The notes: generated from the letters alone by a model not told the origin. Positions 34,583-46,702 are shown, counted from the stretch's first letter. The stretch is DNA of 64,000 nt from Ctenosaura bakeri (GCA_948474755.1 CAOLHI010001477.1:309380-373379), one strand, 5' to 3'. Numbers and translations: made by a program.

Positions 34583-35271
34583 CAATGGGGAAGGTATGAG
34601 AGGGCATACTTTATCCACTCATCCTTTACACTTTCTCAGGAATAAGTGCCAGAAAAATCAATTGGTGTTAGCTTCTGGGTAGACAGGTACATAATTTCAC
34701 TATAAGACACTAAGGAGGAAATAAAACGCTTGCCAAAATTACTCCTAAGACATATACTCTAGAGAATTTTCAAGATGTCTTATGTTGTTGCTTTACTTAG
34801 AATCCATCAGGCTCAATCTGTTATTCAATCTACTAGTGTAAATTGAATTCTTGAATTATCCTTTGAGCTTTGATTTGAATCAATGGTAAATGAAAATGAG
34901 TTTTTCTATCAAGAAATAAAGAAATATGGAACAGCCTTTTTCTGCTACTTACAGACTACAACACTGAACTCAGAAAAATTAACTATTTTGGACCACAATG
35001 TCAGAAATGCTCTGGCCAACCAGTGGCTGTGCTGGAAGCTGTGGTCCAAAAAAAAAATTAAGGTTTCCCAGTTTTTCTGCTCTGCTTAGAAGTATTCAGT
35101 GGACACAGTAATATGTTAACAGGCATTGTCTTAGGATATTTAATTTCCCTTTACAATATTCATAACTAATGATATGACAAAGTGAAGTTAAGTTTTACAA
35201 AGTAATCAAGTTATCCTTAACACATATAAAAGCAAATCACATCATATTCAAGGGCTTTCAGAATTAGGTAC
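34583..35271. other. MSH3 intron, mostly unassigned
   Basis: Nothing firm. CCAACCAGTGGCTGTGCTGG...GTGGTCCAAAA near 35015-35050 resembles internal sequence of reptile hAT MITEs but has no boundaries. Confidence 0.3.
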
Positions 35272-35384
35272 CTCTACTGTCAAGTACTTGATTGCTATAG
35301 AAATCTGTTATCAGCTGGAAAGCACTGCTGTTCTCAAAAAGCTTGTTTTCCATCCTCTCTACTCGAATTCTATCATCCTGCAAA
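35272..35384 (-). CDS. MSH3: MSH3 exon (connector domain, QDDRIRVERM block)
   Basis: This 113-bp exon encodes SLQDDRIRVERMENKLFENS followed by SAFQLITDFYSNQVLDSR. It matches the QDDRIRVERM segment of MSH3, which is followed in the family by a variable FYxxx linker. The first Ser is completed from AG of the exon at 58079, and the last base begins the Gly codon finished at 11059. The acceptor is TTTTTCAG before 35384 and the donor GTACCT from 35271. It stands alone between two introns of about 22.7 and 24.2 kb. In mammals this is probably exon 9, by inference. Confidence 0.93.
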
Positions 35385-38227
35385 CTGAAAAACAAATAAA
35401 AATGTTCAATTTTGGTCTAATAAAAAGAACTGAAACTCACAATATCAAGCTACTTCTGTTTTCTTTCACTATGCATAAACAAATAAAGGATAAAGAATAT
35501 TTTATTCAGGACAAATTTTAAACATCAAGCTGAGATGTAAAGTGTGCCTTTCTTCTATGTAGACTGATATGTCTTTAGAACTCAACATATTTGATTCCTG
35601 AATAGATTCATGGGTGTGTATTCAATTTTAGCCATTTTGCTTTTCTCTAGCTAAGCCCTCACACCTGTAAGAATAACATGCCTATAAGAATAATGCTAAC
35701 TACAGTTTTAGTCACTTTTATTGCCATCCCAATCACTCAGAGTAGGTAACAATATCTTTTTGTCTAATATCAGGAATCAAATCTGCAAAGAAGCTATACT
35801 ATCCGATCAGCATTGATTCTTAACTTGTATGTTATGGAGTTGTTGTTTTTTGCTAACTCAGTTTTGCCATGCTGTAAGTGTTATTTGCTACTTTGTACAG
35901 TTTAAAGATTTTATTTTGTTTAACTTAAGAAGTAAGTTGTCAAAAGAAGATTTACTGTCAGCAAGCCATCTAAATTCAATGCAAATATAAGCTAGCAAGT
36001 TTAAGAAAAGCAAAATCCAAAATGTAATGTGCAAGATGAAAATTCCTTGGACCAACAGCAAAATACATACATCTGACAAAAATCTTGTACAAGTAGCAAA
36101 TCAAGACAAGGCACATTAGGGGGGAATAAAAACTTAGGTGAATCAATAACAAAAAGCCGAAGATAAGGGATATGTTGTAAGAAGACATTTGAATGTAAAA
36201 TTAAAGCATGTGTCATATATCACATAGAAAGGTTTACCAGTGACAGAGGACCTGAGCTACAACAGAAAACAAATGGAGGGAAAGGAGTAGAGGTTATGGT
36301 GGGATGGGGAGAACACAAAGAGTAGAGTTAGGAACCATACTATCTTTGAGATCTTGCTGTGCTGCAAGTGGCAGCAACCCTAGTCAACACTAACAATGCT
36401 GGGAACTGTAGTCTAAAAACACCTGGAGGGCCATATGATTTCCAGGCCTAATACACAAGTATATGGAGACATTTGAACTTATGCACAAGAAGTAGAGAAA
36501 TGAAGTATAACAAGAGAGGAAAACAAGGAAATGAGACTTTGATCACAGATTCAATACAACTTCAGCAGAGAGATATAAACACGTATCTAAGTTGTTAGGC
36601 TGCACACGCTATGAAAAATCTGCACAGTACACATCTCCATGGAGTAGCCCACAAAGAACAGCAATTTATGAGAACTAGGGCCTGAACAGGTACTTTAAAT
36701 AGGACCTGTAACAGTACCAATCACAAGTATCACTATTCCCCACCATATTTCCTAAACACCCACATAAATAATAACAGTACAAATTCACTCCCCACAAGAA
36801 AGTACTGCACATCTACATATGAATTAAAAATTGCTATGACTGTCCAAACACTCTTAATAGTATTTAAGCTTTTATTTGAAAATATGAACCTTGCAGCTCT
36901 AACTTTATGACAGTTGGAGTGATGCAACTATATCACACAGACATCTGCACACAAAACAGATAAACAGGAATCATGTCTTATAGCATGCCACTGCCCATTC
37001 TGCAAACAAAAAATTCTAAGCAGGAGCTTTTCAGTTATTTTATGTTATAGCTTCTTAGTTGATAAATCAAACTGCTTGAGGATGATCAGGAACAAGCAAG
37101 TTCTAAATATCCCCCATGCTCTTACATTAGCTTTGTAGTTTCCTCAGCATAAGGTACTGGACAGGAAGCAACAGACAGCTGGCTATGCAATTACTCTTCT
37201 AATTAATGTTTCCTTTTAAAAGTTAATACGGATTTAAGAAGCCATTGACAGCTAGGAACATGCCCTTCCCAATTTTCCAATTAATCGTTTTAAGCTTTTC
37301 TGTTGATTAATGAAAATATTTTTAAATACACAAGTCTTGCAATTTTGTTACTTAAATTCACAGCAATTGCCTTTCATAATGATTCTATGTATTTAAATAC
37401 ACACTGTACATGTGTGTTTGTATATATAACAAATCTATCTTTCTATACAATTAAATGATATTTACATATTTCCAGCAGTTCTAGTAATTGTAAAGTTTAA
37501 ATTACTTTTATTTTTACGCAGGGAAGCAAGGGGCAAAGATAGAGCTATAGGAGTGAAAATATCAAAGAATATTCCAGACACGGTCTATAGCAGTGCTACT
37601 CAAAAATAGTGGTCAATGAACCAATGCAAGTCCACAAGCCATCAGCTGCCAGTCTTTGGGGAATTTCCAGGAAAGAAAGAAACAACTGTAGTGCAGTGGG
37701 CTCAAATGCAGTACTGGTACATATTACTGGTACTCAAATGTGGCACATGGGGCGTCAGTTGCCAGTCTCCCACATCAGAAAGACTTAAGGAATATTGTTT
37801 TATAGTACAGGAACACCAATCAGTGTACATAGTGGTTAAAGTGCCTGGAGTTTCTAGAATGTGGAGACCGAGATGCAAATTCCTGCTCAGTTACAGGTTT
37901 TATTGGAGGGTTATATATATCTTGGTCAAAACTACTTGGCAGAGTCCTTGTGATAATACAATGGAAATGCAGGGAATAATGCACTTCCCTAACACAATAG
38001 GAGAGAATGATACAAATCACAGAGATAGAGTATACCATATTAAAATTAACCTCAACTTACTTTGATTAATTTGTTTGATTGCATTACTATTATAAGCACT
38101 GTTCCTGTTCCAATCCTTTAGAATGTGGAATGGTAACAACTGTATTACTAACATGCTTTGAATTTATATGAGATCTTCTACACAAGCGGGAAACATTTAA
38201 CAGTCATAACTGATGAAAATAAAATCT
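35385..38227. other. MSH3 intron, mostly unassigned
   Basis: A/T-rich intron. The phrase GCTGGGAACTGTAGTCTAAA...CCTGGAGGGCC at 36398-36432 recalls hAT-derived repeats common in reptile and bird genomes, but I cannot set boundaries. I recognise nothing else. Confidence 0.35.
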
Positions 38228-38440
38228 ATTTTGTTGTTGTTGTGTTTTGTCACCTCATTTCCAGCTAGTGGCAATCCTAACGCAAACCTATAATGGATTT
38301 CCTGGCAAGATTTGTTCAGAAGGGGTTTGCCTTTGACTTCCTCTGAGGCTGAGAGAGTGTGACTTGCACGAGTATGGATTCAAACCTGGTCTCCAGAGTT
38401 GTAATCCAATGTTCAAACCACTATACCATGTTGCCTCTTG
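38228..38440 (-). mobile_element. tRNA-headed SINE
   Basis: On the minus strand the head carries TATAGTGGTTTGAACATTGG (A-box region) and GGTTTGAATCC (B box, one mismatch from GGTTCGAATCC). The body contains, in plus-strand view, TGGCAAGATTTGTTCAGAAG and GGCTGAGAGAGTGTGACTTG. TTGTTGTTGT at 38231-38242 is the simple-repeat tail. It belongs to the same family as 34388 and 63375. Confidence 0.82.
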
Positions 38441-40550
38441 TAATCTGCTTTGATACAATAGTGAAAATATGTACCTCTCACAATATATGGACAACACAAT
38501 GGGCCTACTTATGTTGTTAGTATTATTACAACCCTCTAACTCAGACATTTTAAATTTTACCCAAAGTAGCATGAAAGAGGAGAGCAAAAACACTCTGATC
38601 CCAGTCTCCACTGCCTTCTTCCTCTTTGCACCTCAGGTGAACATTTGCACCATGGAGTCTTTTCTGACCATGTAAATTTCCCACATAATGCAGAATGCTT
38701 CTAGATTATTCACTGAGCCTCTACAGATACTAAAATCTTCCCACTGCACAAAGCCGTGGCACACCTAGTATACTGGACACCCAGTATGCACCATTTTTAA
38801 GCACTCTTCTTCTCTCTACAAAAAAAATATATTTTTAGTAATAATCATGAAAGAATGAAGAAGAATAATGGCCAGAAAAGAAAGGCTAACAATGAAAATT
38901 CTATTTATGAATGACTGTGGGTCCCACATTCTGTTTAAGACCATAGTAAACTGTAAACAGTAAACATCTGCCTTTCCTCAATGAAGTTTTATCTATCTGT
39001 GCATCTCCTTTCTATCTGACAGCATCCAGTTTAGCTCTCAAGACAGAACTAAGATTCTTCTGCAAACTCTGTAATGATTGCCATTTCTTTGCACTGTGTG
39101 CTGGTATGCTTATATTTTAAAAAAAAACAACGAATATAAACACAGTAAATATGCCATCAATTTGAACTGGTTCATATTTCCTAGAGCTTTTCCTAATTTA
39201 TATTTTTCCCAGGTTTTTGCATATCAATTTTAAAACAAATTTATTTTTAAAATGGAGCAAAGGTAGAAAAGGCTTCAATAACATCATATTTCAACAAAGA
39301 TTCATCAAAAATCTTTCTACTTTCCTGCATTTCAACAGTTTGCTGCAAAGTCAGACAAGCGATCATACCGTCTGCTCCGTTTACAGTCATTTGCACATAA
39401 CTATGTCCTGAACCAGGAAGTAAATTAAGCATGACGGACTTTTCTAAGCAGGTCCCTCAGTGTCCCTTATCAGAAACTCTCAAACTGAATCTAGTTATAA
39501 CTGCTGAAGTGCCAACAGCCCAGGGATTTAGGAAATATATGACTCTATACAGGTGAAATTAACATGGATGCAGAGAGGAAGAAGCCTAAACATCCAACAA
39601 TAATCCCACCTCTACTTTTTTTAGAAACGGTTTAAGATAAGGAACTTCTTTGAATCACAAGCAGATAGTACAGCCTACACATAACACAGAATGAACCAGA
39701 GATACACAAATAACCTTAAACTTGGAAGGGGTACATTCCAAACCAACAAAGTATACTGCAGTTTTAGGCAGAAGATTGAGAATGTCGTTAAAGAGAATTC
39801 ACAATCTCTCTCTCTCTCTCTCTTTTTCTCTCAAGGTCTTGATAGCACACACTGAACTTTAGCACATGATTTAATTCCTAAGGCTTGTTAAATAACTCAC
39901 TTCAATAGCTGTCCAAGGCTGCCAGTCCTTTAGAAAATTGAAAGAGCTTAATTCACATCAATTAGAGCTGCAAATCTGGATTTCAGATATTTAAGCAACT
40001 GATTAGACTCTTCTTTTATTAAACAGCTTTATTCTTTCAGTTTCTTCCTTGCCCATATTTAGCATTATGAAAACTACTGCATACTTTGCTGATAAGTGAT
40101 TTTGCTAAAGCCTGAAATGTGGAACAAAATGTTTACTAACCACAGAAAAGCAAAGCAAGATTTTGGCTCAGTGGAAAACCCAAATTAAGCTTGAGAGTAC
40201 TCTTAGCATACACGCTCCTCCACTCACAGATTGGCATTACCTCATATCCTCCAGTTTCAGTTACCTACAACAAGCCAGGAGTTTGAAACCATGAACCACA
40301 AAAGAAATTAACAAACCAGGAGAATCCTTCTCTTTCAGATGGAGTGGGAAGGTCCACTCTGAGTCTCCATATAACAAACAGCCTACACAGATGCTGCAGC
40401 ATCTATCTCACAAGGCAGTCACACATCAAAACAAAGCCTCACGTTTTAAACTGCAGTTGCTCCTTACATAAACAAGACACAATCATCCAACCTTGTCAAG
40501 GATACCAATGTATCTTGGTATTATTTCACTAGGATGCTACATTATGAGAT
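38441..40550. other. MSH3 intron, mostly unassigned
   Basis: Contains a (CT)n tract at about 39807-39832. A 62-codon minus-strand frame (39432-39247) ends just before AATAAA and is discussed as a finding. I see no repeat family or MSH3 exon here. Confidence 0.35.
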
Positions 40551-40578
40551 AGAATCATAGAATCATAGAATCATAGAA
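40551..40578 (-). repeat. CR1 3' terminal short tandem repeat
   Basis: Three units of about nine bases (plus strand AGAATCAT/AGAATCATAG) end the CR1 3' UTR. CR1 reverse transcription starts on such repeats and not on a poly-A tail. Confidence 0.9.
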
Positions 40579-40641
40579 ATGTAGAGTTGGAAGAGACCAC
40601 ACGGGCCATCCAGTCCAACCCCCTGCCATGCAGGAACACCC

Positions 40642-43467
40642 TCAAAGCACTCCCGACAGATGGCCATCAAGCCTCTGTTTAAAAACCTCCAAGGAAGGAG
40701 ACTCCACTACACTCCGAGGTAGCATATTCCCCTGCCGGACAGCCCTGACTGTCAGGAAGTTCTTCCTGAGGTTCAGGTGGAATCTCCTTTCCTGCAGCTT
40801 GAATCCATTGCTCCTTGTCCTGGTCTCTGGAGCAGCAGAAAACAAGCCCTCCCCCTCCTCTACGTGGCATCCCTTCAAATATTTAAACATGGTTATCATG
40901 TCCCCTCTTAACCTTCTCTTCTGTAGACTAAACATACCCAGCTCTCTAAGTCTATCCTCATAGGGCATGGCTTCCAGGCCTCTCACCATTTTGGTCGCCC
41001 TCCTCTGGACTTGCTCCAGCTTGTCAATATCCTTCTTAAATTGGGGTGCCCAGAACTGGACACAGTATTCAAGATGGGGTCTAACCAAAGCAGAGTAGAG
41101 TGGTACCAGTACCTCCCTCGATCTAGACACCATACTCCTATTGATGCAGCCAAGAATTGCATTGGCTTTCTTGGCTGCCGCATCACACTGCTGACTCATG
41201 TTCAGCTTGTGGTCTATGAAGACTCCTAGATCCCTTTCACACGTACTGCTATCCAGCCACATGTCCCCCATCCTATATTTCTGTATTCCATTTTTTCTAC
41301 CTAAGTGTAGGACCTTACACTTCTCTCTGTTGAATTTCATTTTGTTAGCTTTGGCCCAGCTCTCCAATCTGTCCAGATCATTTTGAATTTTGATCTTGTC
41401 CTCTAGCGTATTAACAACCCCTCCCAATTTGGTGTCATCTGCAAATTTGATGAGCATGCCCTCTATTCCTTCATCCAAGTCGTTGATGAAGATATTGAAC
41501 AGCACTGGGCCCAGGACAGAACCCTGTGGCACCCCACTAGTCACTTCTCTCCAGGATGAAAAGCAGCCATTCGTGATCACCCTTTGGGTTCGGTCGGTCA
41601 ACCAATTACAAATCCATCTAACAGTAGCCCTGTCCAGCCCACATTTTACTAGCTTCATTGCAAGAATGTCATGAGGAACTTTGTCGAAGGCCTTACTGAA
41701 ATCGAGATATACTACATCCACAGCATTCCCTTCATCTATCAAGCTAGTAACTCTATCATAAAAAGAGACAAGATTAGTCTGGCATGACTTGTTTTTGAGA
41801 AATCCATGTTGACTTCTCGTGATTACTGCATTGCTTTCTAAATGATTAGAAACTGACTGCTTAATGATCTGCTCCAGGATCTTTCCGGGTACTGATGTCA
41901 GGCTGACTGGGCGATAATTATTTGGGCCCTCTTTGTTTCCCTTCTTGAAGATGGGGATAACATTTGCTCTCTTCCAGTCTGCTGGAACTTCTCCTGTCCT
42001 CCAAGATTCCTCAAAAATTATAGCAAGCGGTTCCAAAATGACCTCTGCCAGCTCTTTTAACATCCTAGGATGCAATTCATCTGGCCCTGGAGACTTGAAT
42101 TCATCCAGTGTGGCCAGGTATTCCTGTACCATCTCTCTACCTATTATGTGCCTCATTTCTCCTGCTTCCTCCCCTGCTCCCCAACCACCAGGTTGAGTGC
42201 TTGTATCCTTCTGGGGAAAAACTGAGGCAAAGAAGGTGTTAAGTAGCTCTGCCATTTCTCTTCCCCCTGTGAGTAATTCGCCATCTTCTCTGCGCAGCTA
42301 CCCTATCATCTCCTTCTTTTTTCTTTTGCTTTGGACATATTTAAAAAAGCCCTTTTTATTGTTTTTAATGTCTCTGGCCAGCCTAAGTTCGTTCTGTGCT
42401 TCAGCCTTTCCGACTTCCTCCCTACATCTCCTAGCTACTTGCTTAAATTCTTCTTTGGTGGTTTCCCCCTTCTTCCATTTCCTATACATGTTTCTCTTAA
42501 CTCTTAGCTCAGCTGAGAGTTCTTTAGTCAACCATTTTGGTTTCTTCAGATGCCTTCCATTTTTCCTCCTTATTGGCACCGTTTTAGACTGTGCCTTCAG
42601 TATCTCCTTTTTAAGGAACTCCCATGCCTCCTGAACTCCTTTTCCTTTCACTGTTCCTGACCACGGAATTCCAGCCAGCAGCTCCCTAAGTTTACAGAAG
42701 TCCGCTTTTTTAAAATCTAAGATGAGTGTCTGGCTACCCTTACCTTCTCCTTCCCACTGAATGCCAAATTCCAATAGGGCATGGTCACTCCCCCCTAAAG
42801 ATCCAACCACTTCTACCTCATTAACAAGGTCATCCCTGTTGGTCAGGATCAGATCTAGAATATTTGATCCCCTTGTGGCCTCTTCCACCTTCTGGACCAT
42901 GAAGTTGTCTGCAAGACAAGCAAGAAACTTGCTGGACCTTGCTGTCTTGGCAGAGTTTGACTGCCAGCATATATCGGGGTAATTGAAGTCTCCTATTATT
43001 ACTGTATCTCTCCTCCTTGAATGTGCAGTCATTTGGTTGAGGAAGGCATCATCCAAGTCCTCAGCCTCGGTTGGAGGTCTGTAGTAAACCCCCACCAGAA
43101 TATCCCTATTGTTTCTCGCTGCCTTAATTCTTACCCAAATGCTCTCGACCTGGCTTTCTGGGTTTAAGTCCTGGATCTCTTCACAGGTGAAAACATCCTT
43201 GACATACAAGGCTACTCCTCCTCCTTTCTTGTTTGGTCTATTTTTACAAAATAGGCTATACCCCTCTATTCCTATATTCCAATCATGAGACTCATCCCAC
43301 CAGGTCTCAGTGATGCCTATCAAATCGTATTTATTTTCTTGTACTAGGAGTACAAGCTCATCCTGCTTGTTTCCCATACTCCTTGCATTAGTGTAGAGAC
43401 ACTTAAGTCCCCGGGCCCTTCCTGCAAGTCCTGTACTATTGTTTCTACTCCTCCCGCCATTGGCCAC
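40642..43467 (-). pseudogene. CR1 ORF2 (endonuclease-reverse transcriptase) with one stop
   Basis: One frame of about 940 codons carries the whole protein. The APE endonuclease has CLYTNARSMGNK, IGITETWW, VGVYYRPP, IIGDFNYPDI and GGSDHALLEF, in order between 43400 and 42770. The RT has [20 protein letters not shown] near 41700, [20 protein letters not shown] near 41540 and the catalytic FADD ([11 protein letters not shown], about 41450). The frame is broken once, by TAG at 42298-42300 in the linker between endonuclease and RT (EMIG, stop, LRREDGE). No frameshift was seen. The start is uncertain: the frame is open upstream of 43467, where the codon is GTG, and the first ATG is in SMGNK. Confidence 0.95.
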
Positions 43468-43558
43468 TTGTACTACTTGTCCAGTATCATTTGGGCCTTT
43501 CCCCTCGCGCTCTCCGAGTCCTTGCCCTGAATAATATTGTCTCCCTCCCCCACAAAAC

Positions 43559-44590
43559 TTAGTTTAAAGACCTCTTAATCCTCCTTGTGAGACTGTTTGC
43601 AAAAACATTCCTGCCCAGTTTTGTGAGGTGCAGCCCATCCCTCGCCAGAAGCCCATGTTCATGGAAATTCAGGCCATGTTCCAAAAACCCAAACCGTTGC
43701 CGGCGGTACCACGTGCGGAGCCAGTTGTTGACCTCTGCTATTGCCCTTTCTCTACGTGCGCCGTATCCTTGAACAGGGAGGAGAGACGAAATGACCACTT
43801 GCGCACCAAGGTCCTTAAGCTTCGCCCCCATACTCTCGTAGTCCTTTGCAATGTGGTAAAGGCTGTTCCTCGCAGTGTCATTGGCTCCGACATGAACCAA
43901 AATGAGGGGCTTCTGGTCAGTGGGTTTGACCAGCCTGGCTAGCCTCTCCGTTGTGTGGTTGATCCTGGCCCCAGGAAGACAGCAGACCTCTCGATTGAGC
44001 TTGTCCGGTTTGCAAATTGCAGTTTCGGTTCCTCTGAGCAAAGACTCCCCAACAACCAGAACTCGCCTCCTCTGAGACTTGTCCTGGGCTCCACGATGAA
44101 CATGTTCTACTAGGACTGCCTGGGCATTCTGTTTAGGCTGGGAGCGTTGATCTAGTTCCTGCTGGTGAAGTTTGATTCCTCCTTGTTGACATTCTGTTCC
44201 CTCCGTGTGGTGCTCCTCATTGTTCGTAAGGCCAAGTAGTTCGAAGCGATTGTGTAGGTTAAGAGTCTCTGTTACCTTCCTGGTCCTTTTACTCCTCCGT
44301 GTGACATTCGCCCAAGCCTCCGTTTTCTGGCAAAGTGTGGTGACTTCCTGATCTGGCAGCTCCTCCGTGGATTCGGTCTTCCGGTAGGTCTTCTCTGCCC
44401 TATCCAAAAACTCCTCCCCTTCCCTAATAAGATGGAGATCAGAAATTCGTGCCTCCAGCTGGCGAACCTTCTCCTCCAAGAAGGCGACCAGCTTGCACTT
44501 GGTGCAGGTGTACCCGAGAACCTCTTGTGGCAAGAAAAGGAACATGCCACAAGTGTTACAGGTGACTGCAACAGCTCCCTCACCTTCCAT
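43559..44590 (-). CDS. CR1 ORF1 protein, intact
   Basis: This 343-residue ORF has an ATG at 44588-44590. Residues 11-32 contain CNTC and CTKC, a likely zinc-binding pair. A short coiled coil follows (FLEEKVRQLEARISDLHLI). The C-terminal half is an SGNH/esterase-like domain: RVLVVGESLLRGTE (Ser block), LVHVGANDTAR (Asn block) and RDGLHLTKLGR (Asp-x-x-His block). Known CR1 ORF1 proteins have this zinc-finger plus esterase layout and are thought to bind RNA and act in RNP assembly. The stop lies about 90 bases before the ORF2 frame starts. Nothing is damaged. Confidence 0.93.
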   Translation of the reverse strand: MEGEGAVAVTCNTCGMFLFLPQEVLGYTCTKCKLVAFLEEKVRQLEARISDLHLIREGEEFLDRAEKTYRKTESTEELPDQEVTTLCQKTEAWANVTRRSKRTRKVTETLNLHNRFELLGLTNNEEHHTEGTECQQGGIKLHQQELDQRSQPKQNAQAVLVEHVHRGAQDKSQRRRVLVVGESLLRGTETAICKPDKLNREVCCLPGARINHTTERLARLVKPTDQKPLILVHVGANDTARNSLYHIAKDYESMGAKLKDLGAQVVISSLLPVQGYGARRERAIAEVNNWLRTWYRRQRFGFLEHGLNFHEHGLLARDGLHLTKLGRNVFANSLTRRIKRSLN

Positions 44591-44754
44591 CCTTGAAACT
44601 ACAGAGAGTAGTACAGGATGAACCTCAAGAAAGAATAACTGGGCTTTCTTTTTGAGATTTAGCTGTGTAAGCTACGATAGTTCTATTGATTGCCAAGGGT
44701 TAAACTTGGAGGACTGAAGTAAAGGACTTCAACTGCGTGCGCCGAAGGCGCTTG

Positions 44755-45077
44755 CCGTTGGTAGCTTCTAATAAGGCCCCTTCCCCCTGACTCCTCCCCC
44801 TGGTTAGTCAGACCGTGTAATCAGGCAGAGCACCCGGCCAGGACAATAGCAAGCAAACAATAGCAGGCAAACAACCAGCAAAACAAGCACAGCCCCACAA
44901 GCCTGTAAACACACCTGGTCTAGGATGCCTTCACAGACCCAGCTCTCCTCTGCTCTCTCCTCTGGGAAATGAGCTAGAGGGCCGTTGGTAGCTTCTAATA
45001 AGGCCCCTTCCCCCTAGCTGACTCCTCCCCCTGGTTAGTCAGACCGTGTGATCAGGCAGAGCACCCGGCCAGGACAG
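44755..45077 (-). promoter_or_regulatory. CR1 5' UTR with duplicated promoter-proximal unit
   Basis: The segment CCGTTGGTAGCTTCTAATAA...GGCCAGGACA occurs at 44755-44846 and again at 44982-45077. The two copies are nearly identical apart from a 4-base difference (CCCCCTGACTCC against CCCCCTAGCTGACTCC). The period is 227 bases. The array starts the element, so it may act as a repeated internal promoter, as in L1 families with promoter monomers. That role is inferred. Confidence 0.82.
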
Positions 45078-46475
45078 AGATTAGTCTCTGCAATGGAGAT
45101 CTCTTTTGGCAGGTCCACAAAAGTGGCTTCTCAAGGCACTGATAATAGCAAATTCTATGATGACGTTAATTCCAGGAACGGAGAAGTGAAAGACTGCTGC
45201 AGATTTTGTCACTATAGGCTTGTTACACTACAGAAACAGAGGGGATGTTGATGTTCTGTGTAGAAAGGCATTTTTAATGCTTGGTGACTTGGACTCATTG
45301 CCTTCCTACTGCCACCCAAAAGTCACAAATCAAGAGCTGTAGTGTCATGATCTGGACATGTCACCCTGGCAGGTTGCCAAAGGAGGGAACTGTCCAGTAA
45401 ACTTCCTTTGTCAACATTCCAGTACCACCAGTGAGAAGTCTAAAGTCTATTAAAGAAACCAAAAGGAAAAGGCATTGAATGGCAAAAATGAGCAGGGGAG
45501 AGACAGTTTTCAAAAGTGTCAGAATTCATTCATGGCTGAAATGTTTAGAAAGTAAAATTTCCTTCCTCCTAGGAAATTAACAATCTGCAAGAATAAAGTC
45601 CTTAGCTTTGTCATGAAGCTCTTTGATCAAAAGCAGTAAGGAAGCTACTTTCTCAACAACAGGGAATTGGTTCCACTTGGCCCTATACAGCAGCTGGTTT
45701 TGCCATGGTTGCCAAAAAATATAAGATCATCAGTACCCGATCAAATCAAAGGCTAATCTGCTCAGATCATTGTTCCTACAGTAGCCAGCCACTTGCCTAA
45801 GGGGAACCCACAACGAGGACATGAGTTTCAATAATTCCATTCCACTCAAAGTTTCCCAGAAAATTGGTATTGTGCTATATTGGCTCTGACACTCTTGGTA
45901 ACATCAAGCATCACGCTTACTAGTCATCAACAGCGTCACCCTCAATGATCTTCCTCTTCAGAATGACCAGCTCATCAATCAAGTACATATTGTGCTGTTG
46001 TACTTAAGAATATCTGCTTGCTTGGCCACCTGCTGCCTTTGTAATCTTCAGATAAACAGCCTTTACAATGAAAGCAAAAAGAGAAAAGCAAAAGCCTTGT
46101 TCAAATGAAGGAAGGAAGAAAATTTGAAGGAAAAATGGATGGGTCAACTGCTAAGTCAAATGATGTTTTGCAGTTCACAGACTGAAACAACTGGAAGTTT
46201 ACTAAAAATAATATTTTACATCATTAGTGACAGACTGTCCTGTGATACAGACAAACTCAAAAGATCAAAGATCCAGCTAATGAAGAATTAAGGCATAGGG
46301 TTAGGAAAAATTCAGTACCAAAAAGCAGGAAGACTCATAACACACTAATTTCTTTTCCCAAAGGCCTGAGAGCTGAAGAGTGATAGGGTGTGACTGTTCC
46401 AAGGTCAATGCAGTTGCGGCAGGGGGCTGATGGCAACTTTTGGGGTGTGCCGCAGCTCCTTGCTTGCCTTCCCCT
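45078..46475. other. MSH3 intron, nothing recognised
   Basis: About 1.4 kb with no exon, RNA gene or repeat family that I can name. Confidence 0.4.
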
Positions 46476-46620
46476 ACATGCTGTAGCCTCGCCCTGTCCA
46501 TTGTAGCCCCACCCCATGCACTGTAGCCCTGCCTCTGCATGTCGTAGCCACACCTCCTGCACTGTAGCCCTGCCTCCGCCCCTCCGCCCCTCCGCCCCTT
46601 GCCCTCTGCGTACTCCAAGC
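46476..46620. repeat. GC-rich minisatellite
   Basis: About five degenerate units of 17-24 bases, each around GCACTGTAGCCCTGCCTC, run into three exact CCTCCGCC/CCTCCGCCC units (46571-46598). It is C-rich on the plus strand and stands out from the A/T-rich intron. Confidence 0.75.
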
Positions 46621-46637
46621 CACTAGGTCAATGAGTG

Positions 46638-46702
46638 GATTTCTGTAGATAAGCAGGGAGTCCCAGTCTAATACTCAAACCACCACACCATGCAGGCTCT
46701 TC
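46638..46702 (-). mobile_element. tRNA-headed SINE, head fragment
   Basis: AGTCCCAGTCTAATACTCAA then ACCACCACACCATGCAGG matches the head of the SINEs at 34388 and 63375 in the same orientation. No body is recognisable. Confidence 0.55.

Larger units (their letters stand above)
40551..45077 (-). mobile_element. nearly intact full-length CR1 LINE
   Basis: This 4.5-kb chicken-repeat-1 non-LTR retrotransposon is in MSH3 orientation. It has a 5' UTR with a duplicated unit, an intact ORF1 and an ORF2 broken by one stop. The end is the CR1 hallmark: an octamer-like array, read on the plus strand as AGAATCATAGAATCATAGAA (about 40553-40577). Unlike the L1 and older DIRS copies it has almost no damage, so it is young. 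I found no target duplication, which is common for CR1. Confidence 0.95.

Noticed and set aside
40628..44250. Long plus-strand frames over the CR1
   Set aside because: They are shadows of the two CR1 proteins on the opposite strand, with biased low-complexity composition.
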